64,000 nucleotides of DNA, taken from positions 186,001 through 250,000 of the forward strand of contig NZ_CP019936.1 of assembly GCF_002009425.1 (NCBI RefSeq), written 5' to 3'. Source of the stretch: Thiosocius teredinicola. Its GTDB lineage: Bacteria; Pseudomonadota; Gammaproteobacteria; Chromatiales; Chromatiaceae. Positions 38,196 to 50,422 of this stretch are shown here, one piece after another (the first letter of the stretch is position 1; every line of letters starts with the position of its first letter). Made by a program: the position numbers and the translations under genes. The notes below the pieces were generated by a model. The model had not been told where the DNA came from and searched no databases. It worked only from the letters and a program-made list of their open reading frames with translations.

Positions 38196-39002
38196 TCAGG
38201 TGTTGGGAACCGGTACCGGTCCGGTCGGCGCGGGCTCTTTGTTCGCGGCCTGCGCGGCTTTCTTCGCCGGTTGCTCCCACGAGAACTTCGGCAGGTTGCG
38301 GAAACCTTCCTGGATGCCGTTGTTCCAGGCGTCACGCAGGGCGATCAGGTACTGGTCGTCGGCATCGAAGCGACAGCGACAACCGAGCACCAGGCTGTCT
38401 TTCTCGTAGGTGGCGACTTCGAACGGCGGTCCGACCGTGATGTTCGATCGGGTGGTGGCGTCGAGCGAGACCAGCGCCAGCCGTGCACCCTGATTCAGGG
38501 AAAGGCCCGGATGCACGATGCGGTCGAGCGCCGGCTTGCCGTATTTGCTTTCGCCGATCTGCAGGTAGGGCGTTTCGGGCGACGAGGTGATGTAGTTGCC
38601 CTGCGGATAAATCAGCATCAGGCCGTGCGGCTGTCCTGCGATCTGGCCGCCGATCAGCAAGGTGGTTTCGCCGCTGACGCCTGACTGAGACAGCGCCATG
38701 TTGTGTTCTTTCTGCACCGACAGGCTGACCGCGCCCACATACTCGGCGGCCTCGAACAGGTAGCGGACATTCGCCAGGTTGGGCCCGCCCGACGGGTAGT
38801 CGAGGTCGCGCTGGATGTGATTGATGACTTCCTGCGTGGTCGCGAGGTTGCCGGCCGACAGGATCACGAATAGGCGATCCGGCGAAGGCGTGAACACGTG
38901 CATCTTGCTGTAGGTAGTCACATAGTCAACGCCCGCGTTGGTGCGCGAGTCAGATGCGAATACCAAGCCATCGTCGAGGCTGAGACCGACACAGTAAGTC
39001 AT
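38196..39002 (-). CDS. Anbu (ancestral beta subunit) proteasome-like peptidase
   Basis: The ATG at 39002 opens MTYCVGLSLDDGLVFASDSRTNAG, the Ntn-hydrolase start of the Anbu/BPH family, and gives 268 aa. After Met removal Thr would be the N-terminal nucleophile; D18 and K33 occupy the other catalytic positions of the proteasome fold. A longer frame to 39734 runs antisense into the transglutaminase-like gene and is rejected. Anbu forms helical or ring-like assemblies with unclear peptidase function. The C-terminal 25 residues are Ala/Pro/Lys-rich. It is divergent from a three-gene cluster that accompanies Anbu in other proteobacteria. Confidence 0.92.
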   Translation of the reverse strand: MTYCVGLSLDDGLVFASDSRTNAGVDYVTTYSKMHVFTPSPDRLFVILSAGNLATTQEVINHIQRDLDYPSGGPNLANVRYLFEAAEYVGAVSLSVQKEHNMALSQSGVSGETTLLIGGQIAGQPHGLMLIYPQGNYITSSPETPYLQIGESKYGKPALDRIVHPGLSLNQGARLALVSLDATTRSNITVGPPFEVATYEKDSLVLGCRCRFDADDQYLIALRDAWNNGIQEGFRNLPKFSWEQPAKKAAQAANKEPAPTGPVPVPNT

Positions 39003-39155
39003 GGGAGGATCCAACCGAAGGTTGCAGAGTGTAATAGTATCGGATGAAACGCCGCGGTGATGGAAGTCTTTTTTTCGTGTCTCAGCGGCCTTCTGCTCTG
39101 CTAAGCTGATGACGGCTTTTTCCTTTGCAGGCCGTTGTTTGGCCGAGGTGGTGAC

Positions 39156-42100
39156 ATGTCGATCCGGGTGGCGATACGCCATAGAACCGAGTACCTGTTC
39201 GATCGAAGCGTGGCGCTTTCGCCGCACCTGATTCGCCTGCGTCCCGCACCGCACACGCGAACGCCGATCCATGAGTATTCGCTGAAGGTCGAGCCGGAGG
39301 AGTACTTCCTCAACTGGCAGCAGGATCCGTTCGGCAACTTCGCCGCGCGCTACGTGTTCCCTGAAAAGACCCGCAAAATGGTGATCGATGTCGGGCTCGT
39401 GGTCGAGATGGTCACGATCAACCCGTTCGATTTCTTTGTCGAGGAGTTCGCCGAGCATTTTCCGTTCGAGTACCCGAAGCAGCTGCATAAGGAACTCAAA
39501 CCCTATTTTGAATGCACCGAATCGGGGCCGCGGCTGAGCGAGTGGCTGCAGTCGGTGTCGCGCGAGTCGGTGCACATCGTGACCTTCCTCGTGGAGCTCA
39601 ACCAGCGGCTGCAGAAAGACATCGGCTATGTCATCCGCATGGAACCCGGAGTCCAGACCTGCGAAGAAACGCTGGGGCGGGCCAAAGGGTCGTGCCGTGA
39701 CAGTGCCTGGCTGCTGGTGCAGATACTGCGTCACCTCGGCTTGGCTGCGCGTTTTGTGTCGGGCTACCTCGTGCAGCTCGCACCCGACCAGGAGTCACTC
39801 GATGGCCCGTCCGGACCCACCGAGGATTTCACCGACCTGCATGCCTGGGCCGAGGTCTACGTACCCGGTGCAGGCTGGATCGGCCTGGATCCGACCTCGG
39901 GCCTGTTCGCCGGTGAAGGGCATATCCCGCTCGCCTGCACGCCGGACTATGTCAGTGCCGCTGCGGTCACGGGGGCGACCGACAAGTGTGAGGTCGAGTT
40001 CAAGTTTCTCAACGAGGTTAAGCGCATCCATGAAGACCCGCGCGTCACCTTGCCGTATTCGGATGAACAATGGGCGGCCGTCATGGCGCTGGGCGAACGT
40101 GTCGATGCCGAGCTGACGGCGAACGATGTGCGCCTGACCATGGGTGGCGAGCCCACATTCGTTTCGATCGACGATATGGACGGCGCCGAGTGGAACACCG
40201 CAGCCCTCGGGCCGCACAAGCGCGAACGTGCGGAGGTGTTGCTGCGCCGTCTGTGGAAGCGTTTTTCACCGGGCGGCGCGTTGCATCACGGTCAGGGCAA
40301 ATGGTACCCGGGCGAGCCGCTGCCGCGCTGGGCCTTGTCCTGCCTGTGGCGCGAAGACGGCACGCCGGTTTGGGAAGATTCGTCGTTGCTCACCGATCCG
40401 ACATCGCCGGGCAATGCCGATGCAAGCAGTGCGCAGCGGTTTGCCCAGACATTGGCCAAGCGTCTCGGTGTGTCGGCCGGCAACGTCGAAGCCGGTTTCG
40501 AAGACGTGCTGTACTACCTGTGGAAGGAAGGCACGTTGCCGGAGAACGTCGACGTGCTGGACAGCAAGCTGTCGGACAAGCTCGAACGCGCGCGCCTGCG
40601 TCGGCTGTTCGAGCGCGGACTGGATCAGACCGTCGGCTACGCTTTGCCGCTCGGCTGGGATCACGATGCAGACCGATGGACCAGCTCGCGATGGTCTTTC
40701 CGCCGCGGCCACATGTTCTTGTTGCCCGGCGATTCCCCGATGGGTCTCCGTCTACCGCTCGATGCATTGGTCTGGGAGAAACCGGAACTGCGCCAGCCGT
40801 TGCTGTTCACCGATCCGTTTGCACCGCGCGGTGCATTGCCGGGTGCCGGGCGCAGTCGCGGTCCGGGCGATGTGGCCGAGCGTTACGCCGAGTTCACCGA
40901 GGGTTATCCGCCGTCCAACTACCAGACCCATGGTTTGAGTGAGCAGTCGTTGGCCGACGCCGAGCATCAGGGCAAGCACTTCGTGCGCACCGCGATGGCG
41001 TTCGAACCGCGCGACGGCAATCTGCATGTGTTTATGCCGCCGATCGGCGACGTGGCGCACTGGCTGGAGCTGGTCACCGGCATCGAGGATACCGCGCGTG
41101 AACTTGGGCAGCCGGTTGTGCTCGAGGGTTATCCTGCACCGCATGATCCACGCCTCAAGCGTTTTTCGGTGACGCCCGATCCGGGTGTTATCGAGGTCAA
41201 CGTCCATCCTGCGCATAGCTGGAAGGAGATGGTGGAGAACAACGAGATCCTCTACGAAGAGGCGCGCCTGTCGCGACTGGGTACCGAAAAGTTCATGTTG
41301 GATGGGCGGCATACCGGTACCGGCGGCGGCAACCACGTGACACTGGGCGGCCCGAGCCCGGCGGACAGCCCGATACTGCGTAACCCGCAGGTACTCGGCA
41401 GCTTGGTGCGCTATTGGCAGAACCATCCGTCGCTGTCGTACCTGTTCTCCGGTATGTTCATCGGCCCCACCTCGCAGGCGCCGCGCGTCGATGAGGCGCG
41501 TGACGACAGTCTGTATGAATTGAACATCGCCATGCAGCAGCTTCCACCGGGCGAGGTGCCTGCGCCGTGGCTGGTCGACCGCGTGTTGCGCAACCTGTTG
41601 GCCGACATGACCGGCAACACGCACCGCTCGGAGTTCTGTATCGACAAACTGTATTCGCCGGATTCATCGACCGGGCGTTTGGGTCTGGTTGAGTTCCGCG
41701 GGTTCGAGATGCCGCCGCATTCGCGCATGGCGATGGTGCAAAGCCTGCTGCTGCGCTCACTCGTGTCGCGTTTCTGGAAGCAGCCGTATGACAAGGAGCT
41801 GGTGACCTGGGGTACCGAACTGCACGACCGCTTTATGCTGCCGCATTACGTCGAGCGCGATATGAATGATGTGGTCGCCGATCTGCAGCGCTGGGGTTAC
41901 CCGGTCGACGACAGCTGGTTCGAGCCGTTTGTCGAATTCCGTTTCCCGCGTTACGGCACGATCAACGTCGATGACATCGAGCTGGAACTGCGCTTCGCGA
42001 TCGAGCCATGGCATGTGCTCGGCGAAGAGGTGACCGGGCAGGGGACTGCGCGCTTCGTTGATTCATCGGTCGAGCGTTTGCAGATCAAGGCACGTGGCAT

Positions 42101-42491
42101 GACGGATACGCGCCATGTTGTCACATGCAACGGACGCCGCGTCCCATTGCGGTGCACAGGCGAACGTGCCGAGTTTGTTGCGGGCGTCCGATATAAAGCC
42201 TGGAACCCACCTTCCGGATTACATCCTACAATTCCAATACATGCACCATTGGTGTTCGATATTCTCGATACCTGGTCGGATAGATCGCTTGGCGGTTGCA
42301 CGTACTATGTGTCACACCCAGGTGGGCGCAACTACGAAACGTTGCCGGTCAACGCCTACGAGGCTGAATCGCGCAGGCTGGCACGGTTTTGGCCTGTCGG
42401 TCACACCGCCGGTAACGTCACGGCCCCGAACGAGGCTCCGCAGTGCGATCATCCCTATACCTTGGATCTGAGGTTCTCGAACAAGAGCTAG
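39156..42491 (+). CDS. Transglutaminase-like protein with DUF2126 C-terminal region (Anbu cluster)
   Basis: The start at 39156 ([16 protein letters not shown], with GAGGTGG upstream) gives 1111 aa. The N-terminal part is a bacterial transglutaminase-like domain with catalytic Cys180 (GSCRDSAW), His229 ([10 protein letters not shown]) and Asp245 (GLDPTSGL). From about residue 290 the long DUF2126 region follows, with [42 protein letters not shown] and [13 protein letters not shown]. No signal peptide is visible. In comparative genomics this type is linked with ATP-grasp and alpha-E proteins in a proposed peptide ligase/hydrolase system. It may cleave or cross-link amide bonds; substrate unknown. 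Confidence 0.93.
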   Translation: MSIRVAIRHRTEYLFDRSVALSPHLIRLRPAPHTRTPIHEYSLKVEPEEYFLNWQQDPFGNFAARYVFPEKTRKMVIDVGLVVEMVTINPFDFFVEEFAEHFPFEYPKQLHKELKPYFECTESGPRLSEWLQSVSRESVHIVTFLVELNQRLQKDIGYVIRMEPGVQTCEETLGRAKGSCRDSAWLLVQILRHLGLAARFVSGYLVQLAPDQESLDGPSGPTEDFTDLHAWAEVYVPGAGWIGLDPTSGLFAGEGHIPLACTPDYVSAAAVTGATDKCEVEFKFLNEVKRIHEDPRVTLPYSDEQWAAVMALGERVDAELTANDVRLTMGGEPTFVSIDDMDGAEWNTAALGPHKRERAEVLLRRLWKRFSPGGALHHGQGKWYPGEPLPRWALSCLWREDGTPVWEDSSLLTDPTSPGNADASSAQRFAQTLAKRLGVSAGNVEAGFEDVLYYLWKEGTLPENVDVLDSKLSDKLERARLRRLFERGLDQTVGYALPLGWDHDADRWTSSRWSFRRGHMFLLPGDSPMGLRLPLDALVWEKPELRQPLLFTDPFAPRGALPGAGRSRGPGDVAERYAEFTEGYPPSNYQTHGLSEQSLADAEHQGKHFVRTAMAFEPRDGNLHVFMPPIGDVAHWLELVTGIEDTARELGQPVVLEGYPAPHDPRLKRFSVTPDPGVIEVNVHPAHSWKEMVENNEILYEEARLSRLGTEKFMLDGRHTGTGGGNHVTLGGPSPADSPILRNPQVLGSLVRYWQNHPSLSYLFSGMFIGPTSQAPRVDEARDDSLYELNIAMQQLPPGEVPAPWLVDRVLRNLLADMTGNTHRSEFCIDKLYSPDSSTGRLGLVEFRGFEMPPHSRMAMVQSLLLRSLVSRFWKQPYDKELVTWGTELHDRFMLPHYVERDMNDVVADLQRWGYPVDDSWFEPFVEFRFPRYGTINVDDIELELRFAIEPWHVLGEEVTGQGTARFVDSSVERLQIKARGMTDTRHVVTCNGRRVPLRCTGERAEFVAGVRYKAWNPPSGLHPTIPIHAPLVFDILDTWSDRSLGGCTYYVSHPGGRNYETLPVNAYEAESRRLARFWPVGHTAGNVTAPNEAPQCDHPYTLDLRFSNKS

Positions 42492-42525
42492 AACAACCAC
42501 AGCGCATACCGAAAAGGATGCAACG

Positions 42526-43977
42526 ATGCCCATAGAACTCAAAGACTACGACCCGGGCCCCTTCTTCGACGAGATGATGGCAGGTAAGAACCGGGCGAGG
42601 CCGATTGCGAAGGAACTGATCGGTCTGTTCCGTAAGATGGACAGTGAAGAACTGGCAGCGCGCCAGGCAGCGGCCGATATGGCCATCAAAGAGATGGGCA
42701 TCACCTTCACGGTGTACAGCGAAAACGACGGCATGATCGACCGAAGTTGGCCGTTCGACATCGTGCCGCGGGTGATCGACAAGGCGGAGTGGGACATCGT
42801 CGAGGCTGGACTGAAGCAGCGCGTGAAGGCGCTGAATATGTTCATCGACGATCTGTATCACGACCAGAAGATCATCAAGGACGGCGTGTTTCCCAAAGAG
42901 GTGCTGGCGGATTCGAAAAACTTCCGTCCGCAGTGTATCGGTGTGAATCCACCGCACGGGATCTGGGCGCACATCTGTGGCTCGGATCTGGTGCGCGATG
43001 ACAAGGGCACGATCTATGTGCTCGAAGACAACCTCAGGGTTCCGTCGGGCGTGTCGTACATGCTCGAGAACCGCCTGGTGACCAAGCGGGTTTTTCCTGA
43101 GCTCTTCGATTCCTACAATCCCTTGCCGGTCGGCGATTACCCCACCCAGTTGTACGAGACGCTGACTTGCCTTACCTCACGTCAGTTGAAGCGGCCAAAG
43201 GTCGCTGTGTTGACGCCGGGTATCTACAACTCGGCCTACTTCGAGCACGCCTATCTCGCGATGGAGATGGGAGCCGAGCTGGTCGAGGGCCGTGACCTGT
43301 TCGTCGACAAAGACGACTGTGTCTACATGCGTACCGTGTCCGGCGCGCAGCGGGTTGACGTAATCTATCGGCGCATCGACGACGAGTTCATCGATCCCGA
43401 GGTGTTCCGCGACGATTCGATTCTTGGCGTACCCGGATTGATGCGCGCCTGGAAGGCCGGCAATGTCGGCCTGGCCAATGCCCCGGGGGCCGGTGTGGCG
43501 GATGACAAGGTCGTGTACGCCTTCGTGCCCGAGATTATTCGCTACTACCTGGACGAAGAACCGGGCATCCCCAACGTGCCGACCTACCGCTGTATGTACC
43601 CAGAAGAGCGTGAGTACGTGCTGGAGCATATCGAGGAGTTGGTCATCAAGCCGGCCAACGAATCCGGTGGTTATGGCATGTTGATCGGCCCACGGTCGAC
43701 CAAGGCCGAACGCAGAGAATTCCAGAAGCTGATCAAGCGCAACCCGCGCAACTATATCGCCCAACCGACGCTCGGCATCTCGACCGTCCCGACGGTGGTA
43801 GGCGAGACGCTCGAGCCCCGGCACGTCGACCTGCGGCCGTTCATTCTGAGCGGACGCACGCCGTCGGTAACCACCGGTGGGCTCACGCGCGTGGCGTTAC
43901 GCAAAGGCTCTTTGGTCGTCAATTCCTCGCAGGGCGGTGGATCCAAAGATACCTGGATCGTTGAAAGCGGATCGTAA
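42526..43977 (+). CDS. Circularly permuted ATP-grasp protein (DUF404/DUF407)
   Basis: The 483-aa protein starts 34 bases after the transglutaminase-like gene. Blocks typical for this family are visible: FDIVPRVIDKAEWDIVEAGLKQR, NPPHGIWAHICGSDLVRD, VLEDNLRVPSGVSYMLENR, ELVIKPANESGGYGMLIGP and RHVDLRPFIL. Circularly permuted ATP-grasp enzymes are predicted to join an amine to a carboxylate through an acyl phosphate, so peptide or amide synthesis is the expected reaction. It is cytoplasmic. The stop is 11 bases from the alpha-E gene. Confidence 0.93.
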   Translation: MPIELKDYDPGPFFDEMMAGKNRARPIAKELIGLFRKMDSEELAARQAAADMAIKEMGITFTVYSENDGMIDRSWPFDIVPRVIDKAEWDIVEAGLKQRVKALNMFIDDLYHDQKIIKDGVFPKEVLADSKNFRPQCIGVNPPHGIWAHICGSDLVRDDKGTIYVLEDNLRVPSGVSYMLENRLVTKRVFPELFDSYNPLPVGDYPTQLYETLTCLTSRQLKRPKVAVLTPGIYNSAYFEHAYLAMEMGAELVEGRDLFVDKDDCVYMRTVSGAQRVDVIYRRIDDEFIDPEVFRDDSILGVPGLMRAWKAGNVGLANAPGAGVADDKVVYAFVPEIIRYYLDEEPGIPNVPTYRCMYPEEREYVLEHIEELVIKPANESGGYGMLIGPRSTKAERREFQKLIKRNPRNYIAQPTLGISTVPTVVGETLEPRHVDLRPFILSGRTPSVTTGGLTRVALRKGSLVVNSSQGGGSKDTWIVESGS

Positions 43978-43988
43978 TCGGAGGCAGC

Positions 43989-44939
43989 ATGCTCTCTCGT
44001 GTAGCTGAAAACATCTACTGGCTGGCGCGCTATGTCGAACGCGCGGAAAACACTGCGCGCTTGGTGCGCGTCAACTCGCATCTGGTGCTCGACACACCGA
44101 GCGGGATTACGCCCGGCTGGGAGCCGTTGGTCGATATCACCGGGCTGCGCTATTACTGGAGCGCGGTCGAGCGCGAAGCCAACGAACGCAATGTCGTGCG
44201 CTTCCTGATCGGCGACACGAACAATCCCGGTTCGATCCTGCGGTCGCTCGCGGCAGCCAGAGAGAACTGTCGTACGGTGCGAGAGATTCTGCCGCGTTCG
44301 GCGTGGGAAGGTCTCAACGAACTCTACCTGTTCGCCAAGGAAAACGTTCAGTCCGGTCTGACCAAAGGCGGGCGCGATCATTTTCTCGACGGGATCATCA
44401 CCGGATCGCAACAGCTTACCGGCTTGTTCGGGTCGGTGATGTACCGCGACGAGGCCTGGGAATTCGCCCGCATCGGCCGCAACCTGGAACGCGCGGACAT
44501 GACGACGCGCATCATCGACGTGCGCTCGACCGATCTGTTCGCCGATGACCTCCTTGAGTCGCGTTCACTCGATACGCTGCAATGGATCAGCGTGCTGCGC
44601 TCGCTGTCCGGCTACCAGGCATACCGGCGACATGTCGCGATTCGGGTAAGCCGGTCTGAGGTGCTGGATTTCCTGTTTCGTCACTCAATGTTCCCGCGCT
44701 CGTTCATGCACTGCCTCGATGCGGTGGACGAGGGGATTGGTGAGCTCGCCAACAACGGCAGGGCGCTGCGCAGCATTCGTTCTCTGAAGCGTAAGCTGAA
44801 CCGGACCGATGTGGCGTCACTCAACCAGAAAGGCCTGCATGATTTCATCGATGACCTGCAGCGCGGCATCATCACGCTACACAGCAGCATGGCAAAGACT
44901 TACTTTCCGCCACCGCTGCCGATGGAAGAGGCAAGCTGA
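43989..44939 (+). CDS. Alpha-E domain protein (DUF403)
   Basis: The 316-aa, mostly helical protein begins MLSRVAENIYWLARYVERAENTARLVR, the hallmark of the alpha-E family. Other blocks are ITGSQQLTGLFGSVMYRDEAWEFARIGRNLERADMTTRIID and HSMFPRSFMHCLDAVD. It is the last gene of the plus-strand Anbu-associated cluster and is tightly spaced after the ATP-grasp gene. Its biochemical role is not known; it always keeps company with the ATP-grasp protein, so a scaffold or accessory-subunit role is inferred. Confidence 0.93.
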   Translation: MLSRVAENIYWLARYVERAENTARLVRVNSHLVLDTPSGITPGWEPLVDITGLRYYWSAVEREANERNVVRFLIGDTNNPGSILRSLAAARENCRTVREILPRSAWEGLNELYLFAKENVQSGLTKGGRDHFLDGIITGSQQLTGLFGSVMYRDEAWEFARIGRNLERADMTTRIIDVRSTDLFADDLLESRSLDTLQWISVLRSLSGYQAYRRHVAIRVSRSEVLDFLFRHSMFPRSFMHCLDAVDEGIGELANNGRALRSIRSLKRKLNRTDVASLNQKGLHDFIDDLQRGIITLHSSMAKTYFPPPLPMEEAS

Positions 44940-44950
44940 CGCGTGTCAGC
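44935..44950. terminator. Short hairpin covering the facing stop codons of the alpha-E and holA genes
   Basis: GCTGAC/GTCAGC form a 6-bp stem with a 4-nt loop (GCGT). The stem contains both stop codons, which are only six bases apart. No T run follows on either strand, so function as a terminator is uncertain. Confidence 0.3.
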
Positions 44951-45980
44951 CGGTGAGGCGTGCGGCGGGTGTCGGTGACTTGCCGCACATCGCCAGGAGG
45001 ATCTGTTCGAGCAGTAACCAGGGTTGCTGCGCCGAAAGCCCCTTGATCGCGCGATCGACCGTGTGGCACTGGTCAAGCAGATCCAGCCAGCCAGCTGTGC
45101 GATGACGCGGCAGCCCCTGACGCACCAGGCCAACGCGCTTGCTGAATACCTTCGCCCTGCTGATGGCGTGATCGGCGCTGAGACCCTTCGCGACATCGGC
45201 CGAGATCTGCGCCAGCGTATGCAGTTCACGATGCACAGCCCACAACACCACCGGTGCGGCAACCGCCTCGGCGCGCAAGCCGTCGAGGATGTGAACACAG
45301 CGTTCGCCTTCTCCGCGCAACGCGCTGTCCACCAATTCGAATACGTCATACCGCGCGCTGTCGGCGACGGCGGCCATCAGTTGGTCGGCATCGAGTTGGC
45401 CTTTGCCGTGTAACAGCAGCAGTTTTTCGATCTCTTGGCGCGCGGCCAGCAGATTGCCTTCGACCCGGTCGGCCAGCAGGCGGATAGCGTCGGGCGTGGC
45501 GTCGATACCGATAGAGCGTAGGCGTTGTTCAACCCAGGCCGGCAGGCGCGACGGTTCGATCGGCCAAACCTGCACCACGCCGCCAAGCGCGTCCAGCGCC
45601 TTGAACCATTTGCTGTTCTGCTGCTGTCTGTCGATCTTCGGCAGGCTGACCAGAAGCAAGGTGTCGGGCGGCGGGTTATCGCAGTAGGTTGCCAGCGCCT
45701 TGCTGCCCTCGGCGCCGGGCTTCCCGGAGGGAATGCGCAAATCGATGATCTTTTTGTCGGCGAACAACGAGAATGCCGCCGCTTCAGCAAGTAGTTGCTG
45801 CCAGTCGAAGCCGGTGCCGACCTCCAGCACCTCGCGCGTCGAATAGCCGCCGTCGCGTGCCGCCGCACGGATCGCATCGCAACTCTCGCCATGCTGCAAA
45901 GGTTCGTCGCCGCTGACGACGTAGACCGGCAACAGCTCGCGTTGCAAAGCCCCTGCGAGTTTGTCGGCGTACAGACGCAA
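44946..45980 (-). CDS. holA: DNA polymerase III subunit delta
   Basis: HolA is the clamp-loader delta subunit that opens the beta sliding clamp. The 344-aa length matches E. coli (343 aa). N-terminal blocks MRLYADKLAGALQRELLPVYVVSGDEPLQ and RDGGYSTREVLEV, and ADRVEGNLLAARQEIEKLLLL in the middle, are typical. It starts two bases after lptE, as part of leuS-lptE-holA. Confidence 0.96.
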   Translation of the reverse strand: MRLYADKLAGALQRELLPVYVVSGDEPLQHGESCDAIRAAARDGGYSTREVLEVGTGFDWQQLLAEAAAFSLFADKKIIDLRIPSGKPGAEGSKALATYCDNPPPDTLLLVSLPKIDRQQQNSKWFKALDALGGVVQVWPIEPSRLPAWVEQRLRSIGIDATPDAIRLLADRVEGNLLAARQEIEKLLLLHGKGQLDADQLMAAVADSARYDVFELVDSALRGEGERCVHILDGLRAEAVAAPVVLWAVHRELHTLAQISADVAKGLSADHAISRAKVFSKRVGLVRQGLPRHRTAGWLDLLDQCHTVDRAIKGLSAQQPWLLLEQILLAMCGKSPTPAARLTG

Positions 45981-45982
45981 CG

Positions 45983-46483
45983 TCAGCTCTGGGCTGCGAG
46001 CCGTCCGAGCATGCGTTCGACCAGTTCACGCAGCATGTCTTCGCGCAATAATTCGCCTTCGCGTTCCGAGCCCAATATGGCATCTTGCGGATTGAACTGA
46101 ATGCGTACCACGCGGATCAGCTGCGGCGGAACGCGTTCCCCGCCATCAGGATTACGCAGCGAGAAACGCACGGTTTCTTCCATCTCGTATTCGACGACCT
46201 TGTTGCGGCTGTTCAGCGATAACACGCGTCGGTCGCGCTTCCACCTGATGATTCGCAGCGTGGTCTGGCTGCTTTGCGCATCCGGCGCGATGGCAACACC
46301 GGCGATGTCCAGCTGCTTTTTCAGTTCGCGGTAGATATCCGAATAGGGTTGAACACCGGCGATGTATATCGGACCGGGAATGCCATCGATCGGATGTGCC
46401 TGACCCCGAGGCTGAAAGCCACAGCCGGTCAGAAGAAAGCTTGCTGCCAACAGCAAGGCTGTTATGCGGAGGACGAGTGTCAT
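45983..46483 (-). CDS. lptE: LPS-assembly lipoprotein LptE
   Basis: LptE plugs and helps fold the outer-membrane LPS translocon LptD. The 166-aa precursor has a lipoprotein signal ending LLTGC (Cys21) and then GFQPRG, the common start of mature LptE. The rest fits the family only weakly by eye, so the position between leuS and holA supports the call. It starts 11 bases after leuS. The other Lpt genes are near 60 kb in this window; lptD is not present. Confidence 0.94.
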   Translation of the reverse strand: MTLVLRITALLLAASFLLTGCGFQPRGQAHPIDGIPGPIYIAGVQPYSDIYRELKKQLDIAGVAIAPDAQSSQTTLRIIRWKRDRRVLSLNSRNKVVEYEMEETVRFSLRNPDGGERVPPQLIRVVRIQFNPQDAILGSEREGELLREDMLRELVERMLGRLAAQS

Positions 46484-46494
46484 GCGCGATATCT

Positions 46495-49164
<2,670 letters not shown>

Positions 49165-49342
49165 TCACAACAATGCGCTGCGTGCTGGCTATGCTTAGAC
49201 ACAAGAGCGGTATTTGCGCTGGATTAAAAACTCCGCAATTCGCAATTGTCAGCGAGAGGTGTTTTTATCCATAGTACTTTCAGGGCTTTTTCCCGTTTAT
49301 TCCCACCCCACCACCACCCGGCGGATGCAAGGAGATGACACC

Positions 49343-49789
49343 ATGGTTAGTTATCAGCAGTTGCACCAGCAAAATCATAAGATCACGGAACTGACGAATA
49401 TCCTGCAGCACCTTCTCGGCGATCGCTCGTTGTGCGATTCCGATGTGACTTGTGACCTGTTCTTCAACTATGTCAACGCGGTCAAAGAACATATGGCCGT
49501 TACCGACAGCGCGATGTATTCGAAGTTGCTCGGTGCCGGCGACCAGAGGATGAGCAATCTGGCCAATCGTTTTATGGGCGGCTCGCGCGAGATCAACCGG
49601 ATCTTCTCGGCCTACCTCAAGCGTTGGTGCAAGATGCGCAGCAAGCGTCTGGTCATCAAAGAGTACGAAGCCTTCATGCGCGACACCCAGGAGATGTTCG
49701 ACATGGTGCTTGAACGGATTCAGGACGAAACCGAGCACCTGTATCCCGCGGTGCGCGACGTGACCGGCGACATGCGCGAGGTCGCATAG
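49343..49789 (+). CDS. Hemerythrin-like four-helix protein
   Basis: The ATG at 49343 has AAGGAGA upstream and opens MVSYQQLHQQNHKITELTNIL, 148 aa. Paired helices with EHMAVTDSAMYSKLL and RIQDETEHLYPAV resemble the two repeats of a hemerythrin (HHE) domain, where His and Glu bind two irons. Several expected His ligands are replaced here, so metal binding is doubtful. A basic region LKRWCKMRSKRLVIKEYE sits between. Hemerythrin-like proteins sense or store oxygen or protect against nitrosative stress. The longer frame from 49214 has no supporting site. Confidence 0.65.
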   Translation: MVSYQQLHQQNHKITELTNILQHLLGDRSLCDSDVTCDLFFNYVNAVKEHMAVTDSAMYSKLLGAGDQRMSNLANRFMGGSREINRIFSAYLKRWCKMRSKRLVIKEYEAFMRDTQEMFDMVLERIQDETEHLYPAVRDVTGDMREVA

Positions 49790-49876
49790 TCCGGTTTTTG
49801 GCGTAACGCCACCCCGCCAGTTCTCCTCGGGCGAGTTAGAATCTAGTTAGATCAACAAGCCCGAGGAGTAGCGATC

Positions 49877-50410
49877 ATGAGCGACAAGCAAAGAGATGCC
49901 GTCGACCGAATGGTCGATGCGTATGAGGCGATGCTCGCGCGCGTTCACGAGGCCGCCGACACGGCAGAAAAGAAGACCGTGCCCTGGTTGCGCGAAGCGC
50001 TGTCGAGTGCACGTGACAAGGCCGTCGAGCTCGAAGAGCTCACTCGCGAAGAGGCGGAAAAGGTATCCAATTATGTCGAGCGCGACCTCCACGAGGCAGC
50101 GAGCTTCATCGCGGATACTGGTCAGGGCCTACGCGACTGGCTGCGTTTCGACTGGCAGCTGATGCAGAGTCGGATGCTCGACATGTTTGCCGGTATGGCG
50201 GATCAAACCAGTGCCGCTTTGAAAGGCTTTGCCGAGCAGGCGCGCCAGGCGAGCGTCTATCGCACCGGTGAAATCACCGCCCCGGGGGTGCTTCAATGCA
50301 CCCAGTGCGGCGAACAGCTGCATTTTGAAAAGACCGGGCATATCCCGCCATGCCCGAAATGCAAGGCAACCACGTTTCAACGACAGCCGGCCGAGCCCGA
50401 ATCGTCATAG
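49877..50410 (+). CDS. ybeL: YbeL-like protein with C-terminal zinc ribbon (DUF1451)
   Basis: The 177-aa protein starts with a long charged helix (about 1-75), then DLHEAASFIADTGQGLRDWLRFDW, and ends with a zinc ribbon of two CxxC pairs: CTQCG and CPKCK. This is the DUF1451/YbeL arrangement. A good GAGGAG site precedes the ATG. In E. coli ybeL is close to leuS, which matches the neighbourhood here. Function unknown; the preceding gene is the hemerythrin-like one, 87 bp away. Confidence 0.85.
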   Translation: MSDKQRDAVDRMVDAYEAMLARVHEAADTAEKKTVPWLREALSSARDKAVELEELTREEAEKVSNYVERDLHEAASFIADTGQGLRDWLRFDWQLMQSRMLDMFAGMADQTSAALKGFAEQARQASVYRTGEITAPGVLQCTQCGEQLHFEKTGHIPPCPKCKATTFQRQPAEPESS

Positions 50411-50422
50411 TCTCAGCGCGGC

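Noticed and set aside
39003-39734. N-terminal extension of the Anbu frame by about 244 residues
   Set aside because: The extension is antisense to the transglutaminase-like gene, whose catalytic Cys lies there, and the Ntn fold needs Thr close to the N-terminus.
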